The position numbers were made by a program, and so were the translations under genes. From positions 1-8,978 of the forward strand of contig JAISRJ010000234.1 of assembly GCA_031273705.1 (NCBI GenBank): DNA of 8,978 nt. The letters are read 5' to 3'. Every line of letters begins with the position of its first letter. The first letter of the stretch is position 1. This DNA comes from Clostridiales bacterium (GTDB lineage Bacteria; Bacillota; Clostridia; Lachnospirales; WQUN01). The notes beneath the pieces are model-generated. The model saw only the letters and a list, made by a program, of their open reading frames with translations. It had not been told where the DNA came from and did not search any database. This document shows positions 6,581 through 8,978 of this stretch, in pieces.

Positions 6581-8017
6581 ATGAAAGAAGGCGCAAAATT
6601 GTCAATCGAAAGAAAAGTCATGCTGCGTACGTTAATCGCCTTGTCGATACCTGCCTGTATTGATTTCATGCTTCAATCGGCTTTATCATACGCGGATTAT
6701 ATTATGGTTGGAAAGCTTGGCAGTAACGCCTCGGCGGCGGTAGGTCTAACTCAAGAAGTCAACTATCTGCTGCGAGGCGTTTTGATGGCGGCGGGAATCG
6801 GTGTTGTTTCATATATTTCGGTTTCGATGGGTAAGCGCCAATATAAGGATGTGAAGCGAGCTTCTATCCAAAGCTTTTACATGTCGGCTGTTATGGGACT
6901 TATACTGCTGGCGGTATCTTTTGTTAGCAGCCCGTTTTTACCTGAATGGATGGGAGCTGACGAGACAATAAGAGCGGACGCTTCATCGTATTTTCGTATT
7001 ATCTACCTGCCTGTCGTCTTTATTTCGCTTAATATGATTTTAGGCTCCGCGCTAAAAGGCGTTGGAGATATGAAGACTCCAATGTACGTGAACGCCTTTA
7101 TGAATATTCTGAATATAGCGCTTAATTTTTTGCTGATATACAATAGCCGAACGATTGCGGTGGCTGGATTGCGGCTGGATGTTTGGGGCGCGGGTCTTGG
7201 TGTTAAAGGTTCTGCTATGGGTACGGCGATTGCGTCTGTAGTCGGAGGTGTTCTCATGATTATCGGCGTATATAGAAATCCTTTGGTTTCGCCCATTGGT
7301 GAGCGATTCACTGTCAACATGAAAATTATAAAGCGGTGTATTGTGACAGCTATTCCCGTTTTGTTATGCAGGATTACCACCAGTTTGGGCAGGGTCGTTT
7401 TTACAGCGTTCATTACGGGACTTGGAACATTAACGCTGGCGGCTCATACAATCACCTTTACGGCGGAGTCGGCGTTTTATATGGCGGTAGTTGGCGCGCA
7501 GACTGCCGTTACTACATTGGCTGGTAACTATAAAGGCGAACGTAATAAGCAAAAGCTGAATCAACTGACAATATCATCTTGCGCCCTTATCGCCAGTTTG
7601 ATGTTTGTGGTAGGTATTATTATGATAGCTGTGGCAAAACCTGTAATTTCTTTTTTTACCGCGGACGCCGACGTAATATACATAGGCACAAGATTATTTT
7701 ACATAATTGCGGTTAATGAGGCAATATTTGGTGTTTCGATGGTGATGGAAGGCATATTTAACGGAACCGGAGACACTAAATCGCCATTTATCGTAAGTAT
7801 CGCGACATTGTGGATAGTGCGTGTGCTTGGAACATGGATAGTAATTAATGTTTTGGGACTGGGCATATATGGGGCTTGGATTTGCATGGTATCAGAAAAC
7901 GCGGTGCGCGGAATTGCTTTGTTGATTCGGTATAATTTTGTTAAAGATAACTTGATTCAACCATCCAACAAATTGGAGGCAATTGAAAATGGCAAGAGCA
8001 TACAATGGCATTCGTGA
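6581..8017 (+). CDS. MATE family efflux transporter
   Basis: The 478-residue product is a full-length multi-antimicrobial extrusion (MATE) transporter with two similar six-helix halves. The N-half has ADYIMVGKLG (38-47) and GSALKGVGDMKTPM (155-168); the C-half repeats the pattern with GIFNGTGDTKSPF. These proteins export cationic or other organic compounds using Na+ or H+ gradients. The start is uncertain. ATG 6581 (or GTG 6578) has no good ribosome site, while an in-frame TTG at 6599 lies seven bases after AGAAGG (6586-6591) and would shorten the protein by six residues. It sits between an importer and a NifX-like gene in the same apparent operon, so a role in exporting a product of the pathway is possible, but the substrate is unknown. 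Confidence 0.88.
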   Translation: MKEGAKLSIERKVMLRTLIALSIPACIDFMLQSALSYADYIMVGKLGSNASAAVGLTQEVNYLLRGVLMAAGIGVVSYISVSMGKRQYKDVKRASIQSFYMSAVMGLILLAVSFVSSPFLPEWMGADETIRADASSYFRIIYLPVVFISLNMILGSALKGVGDMKTPMYVNAFMNILNIALNFLLIYNSRTIAVAGLRLDVWGAGLGVKGSAMGTAIASVVGGVLMIIGVYRNPLVSPIGERFTVNMKIIKRCIVTAIPVLLCRITTSLGRVVFTAFITGLGTLTLAAHTITFTAESAFYMAVVGAQTAVTTLAGNYKGERNKQKLNQLTISSCALIASLMFVVGIIMIAVAKPVISFFTADADVIYIGTRLFYIIAVNEAIFGVSMVMEGIFNGTGDTKSPFIVSIATLWIVRVLGTWIVINVLGLGIYGAWICMVSENAVRGIALLIRYNFVKDNLIQPSNKLEAIENGKSIQWHS

Positions 8018-8237
8018 GCAAAGACCTAATACTTATAACGATTTAGGAGGCGACAGCGCGGATCTGTCGTGCGCCTTTTCGGGCAAGCAAATTAAAATGG
8101 CAGACCGCTCCTTTTCGCAAGGTTTGCAATGTCAGCAAGTGAACGACCCCGGCGCAAGCGCCGAGGTCGTTCACTTAATAATTTGTAGTTTGGGATGTGA
8201 AGTTGATGCCAAGACTAATAGCGATTGCGACAGATGA
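7989..8237 (+). pseudogene. Truncated N-terminus of a second nitrogenase component 1 alpha-like gene
   Basis: An 82-codon frame starts at ATG 7989 with GGAGG (7975-7979) nine bases upstream, overlapping the MATE end by 29 bases. Residues 8-48 align without a gap to residues 13-53 of the alpha protein encoded at 561: 12 of 41 positions are identical, including I-R-E-x-R at the start, a G-D pair, and F-x-Q-x-x-x-C at the end. C48 corresponds to the first cluster-ligand cysteine of alpha. Resemblance stops at codon 50, where a palindrome (8137-8176) begins, and the frame then runs on to TGA 8235-8237 inside the NifX-like gene. The remaining several hundred residues expected of the family are missing. 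The simplest reading is a gene that lost most of its body by deletion. A functional short peptide is less likely but not excluded. Confidence 0.6.
8137..8176 (+). repeat. Long palindrome at the break of the truncated gene
   Basis: AAGTGAACGACC (8137-8148) and GGTCGTTCACTT (8165-8176) pair perfectly over 12 bases. An inner GGCGC/GCGCC stem (8151-8155, 8158-8162) lies around AA, with CC/GA mismatches between the two stems. The following bases (TAATAATTTG) are T-rich but not a clean run, so it might act as a weak terminator or an RNA stability element. It begins exactly where similarity to the nitrogenase alpha protein ends. Confidence 0.75.
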
Positions 8238-8553
8238 TGGAGAAACAGTATTTCAGCATTTTGGGCATTCAAGGGTATTCCAAATTGCGGAGGTCGGCAA
8301 AACCGGCTTTCGAGTGATTGAAAAGCGAGTGATACCATTGCCTGACCCCAGCGTTTCGCGCCATGTAGGAGTCGTTGAAACGGCTTGTTCCGCACTTTCG
8401 GATTGTTCGGCCATTATTGCCGGAAAGCTCGGACAGGGGGCGACAAATTTTCTTGCGTCTAAAGGTATACTTGCTTTTGAGACAATTGGCTATGTGAATG
8501 AAATACTGCGAGAACTGTCCGAAGAGTATGATTTCTATTTTGCGGACGAATGA
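8206..8553 (+). CDS. NifX/NifB-C-terminal-like (dinitrogenase iron-molybdenum cofactor family) protein
   Basis: The 115-residue product is a complete single domain of the NifX/NafY/NifB-C family, small proteins that bind or carry the iron-molybdenum cofactor or its precursors. It shows the usual opening LIAIATDDG (4-12), the QHFGHS motif (17-22) with His18 and His21, and the later SDCSAIIAGKLGQGA (65-79) with Cys67, then LASKGILAF (83-91). ATG 8206 is chosen because it leaves the typical few residues before the first strand; GTG 8197 is an alternative, and the ribosome site (GGGA, 8192-8195) is weak. Its position in an operon with nitrogenase-like subunits suggests it handles their metal cluster, though many homologues occur in genomes without nitrogenase. 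Confidence 0.88.
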   Translation: MPRLIAIATDDGETVFQHFGHSRVFQIAEVGKTGFRVIEKRVIPLPDPSVSRHVGVVETACSALSDCSAIIAGKLGQGATNFLASKGILAFETIGYVNEILRELSEEYDFYFADE

Positions 8554-8592
8554 TGATTTGACTGCTGATGAAAATTTTAAACGAACATTTTC

Positions 8593-8634
8593 TAAAACTC
8601 TCAAGAGTGCTGTAGAGAAATCTTGAGAGTTTTA
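8593..8634 (+). terminator. Strong terminator at the end of the operon
   Basis: TAAAACTCTCAAGA (8593-8606) and TCTTGAGAGTTTTA (8621-8634) form a perfect 14-bp stem around a 14-base loop. T-rich sequence on the 3' side and A-rich sequence on the 5' side would let it work on both strands. It lies 40 bases after the NifX-like stop codon and ends the transcription unit. Confidence 0.88.
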
Positions 8635-8737
8635 TTACATTTATGATAAAATTTTCAAATTCCTATTTTAAAATTTGTATTTTTGATATAAACTTATAGG
8701 TAAAAGATTACAATTTTTTTATTGAGGAGTGGAAAGT

Positions 8738-8978
8738 TTGCTGTCGAATCAAATTCTGCAAAACACACTTGACGGTCTGAAAAATATAACCCGACGGGAT
8801 ATGAGTGTGGTAGAGCGAGAAGGCAAGGTATCCGCCAGTACCGAGGCGGATATGTTCGGCCGGATTGTCGATGGGGTGGATGCCTTCATCTCGTCGCCGG
8901 CGGATAGCCAAGTAATTCAAGGCTATCAATATTTTAAGGTTTTTGATAATGGTGTGACCGAATACATTGTGCTAATTC
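8738..8978 (+). CDS. CdaR/PucR-type transcriptional regulator, N-terminus (3' truncated by the window)
   Basis: An open frame from TTG 8738 runs off the window end after 80 codons. GAGGAG (8724-8729) lies eight bases upstream, which supports this TTG over internal ATGs. The start, LSNQILQNTLDGLKNITRRD (residues 2-21), followed by VVEREGKVSASTEADMFG, resembles the sugar-diacid-recognition domain of clostridial CdaR-like regulators. Such proteins usually end in a PucR-type helix-turn-helix outside this window. The domain normally senses a small organic acid. It is separated from the NifX-like gene by a strong terminator, so it belongs to the next transcription unit. I saw no convincing promoter in 8635-8737; TTGATA (8683-8688) and TACAAT (8709-8714) are 20 bases apart. 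Confidence 0.7.
   Translation, partial: MLSNQILQNTLDGLKNITRRDMSVVEREGKVSASTEADMFGRIVDGVDAFISSPADSQVIQGYQYFKVFDNGVTEYIVLI

Noticed and set aside
7336..7527. Second forward frame inside the MATE gene
   Set aside because: It is Gly/Tyr-rich, out of frame with a clear membrane transporter and has no good ribosome site.
8011..8039. Promoter for the NifX-like gene (TATAAC at 8034-8039)
   Set aside because: The matching -35 position (TTCGTG) agrees poorly with consensus.
8018..8196. Riboswitch upstream of the NifX-like gene (CGACAG/CTGTCG stem and others)
   Set aside because: Most of this stretch is better explained as coding sequence of a truncated nitrogenase-like gene; only the 8137-8176 palindrome stands out as structure.
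1..8978. CRISPR array, tRNA, rRNA or insertion sequence
   Set aside because: No regularly spaced repeats, cloverleaf sequence, rRNA-like stretch or transposase frame was seen.

Overview
The window looks like part of an anaerobic Firmicutes (Clostridia or Negativicutes-like) chromosome. The evidence is moderate to low GC, strong GGAGG-type ribosome binding sites, frequent GTG/TTG starts, a SpoIIE/RsbU-type phosphatase end, and a CdaR/PucR-type regulator start. All recognised genes lie on the + strand. The organism call is inference from style and gene content.

Layout: 1-309 is the 3' end of a PP2C/SpoIIE-type serine phosphatase, closed by a clear intrinsic terminator (354-378). The spacer 310-560 carries four copies of a YTGTAARAA motif in two tandem pairs, then a good extended -10 promoter (437-465). 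From there an apparent operon runs to about 8553. It holds two nitrogenase component-1-like genes (alpha 561-2018, beta 2021-3322), a complete polar-amino-acid-type ABC importer (lipoprotein 3380-4234, permeases 4299-5000 and 4981-5739, ATPase 5717-6466), a hairpin-rich spacer (6467-6580), a MATE exporter (6581-8017), a short ORF that I read as the broken-off N-terminus of a second nitrogenase alpha-like gene (7989-8237), and a NifX/NifB-C-terminal-like cofactor-binding protein (8206-8553). A strong terminator (8593-8634) ends the unit. The start of a CdaR-like regulator (8738-8978) begins the next one.

How the genes may work together: the alpha/beta pair keeps all six cysteines at P-cluster positions. 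Alpha keeps the cysteine aligned with the FeMo-cofactor ligand Cys275 of NifD but not the His442 equivalent. It therefore looks like a nitrogenase-like reductase or cofactor scaffold, not a classical N2-fixing enzyme. No NifH-like reductase, NifB or NifEN set lies in the window, so electron donor and cofactor supply would have to come from elsewhere. The importer's binding protein retains the Arg and Asp that hold amino-acid backbones in the HisJ family. This suggests, as inference only, that the unit imports an amino-acid-like compound, reduces it with the nitrogenase-like enzyme and perhaps exports a product through MATE. The clearest hidden signal is the truncated third component-1 gene, which aligns without gaps to alpha and stops at a long perfect palindrome.
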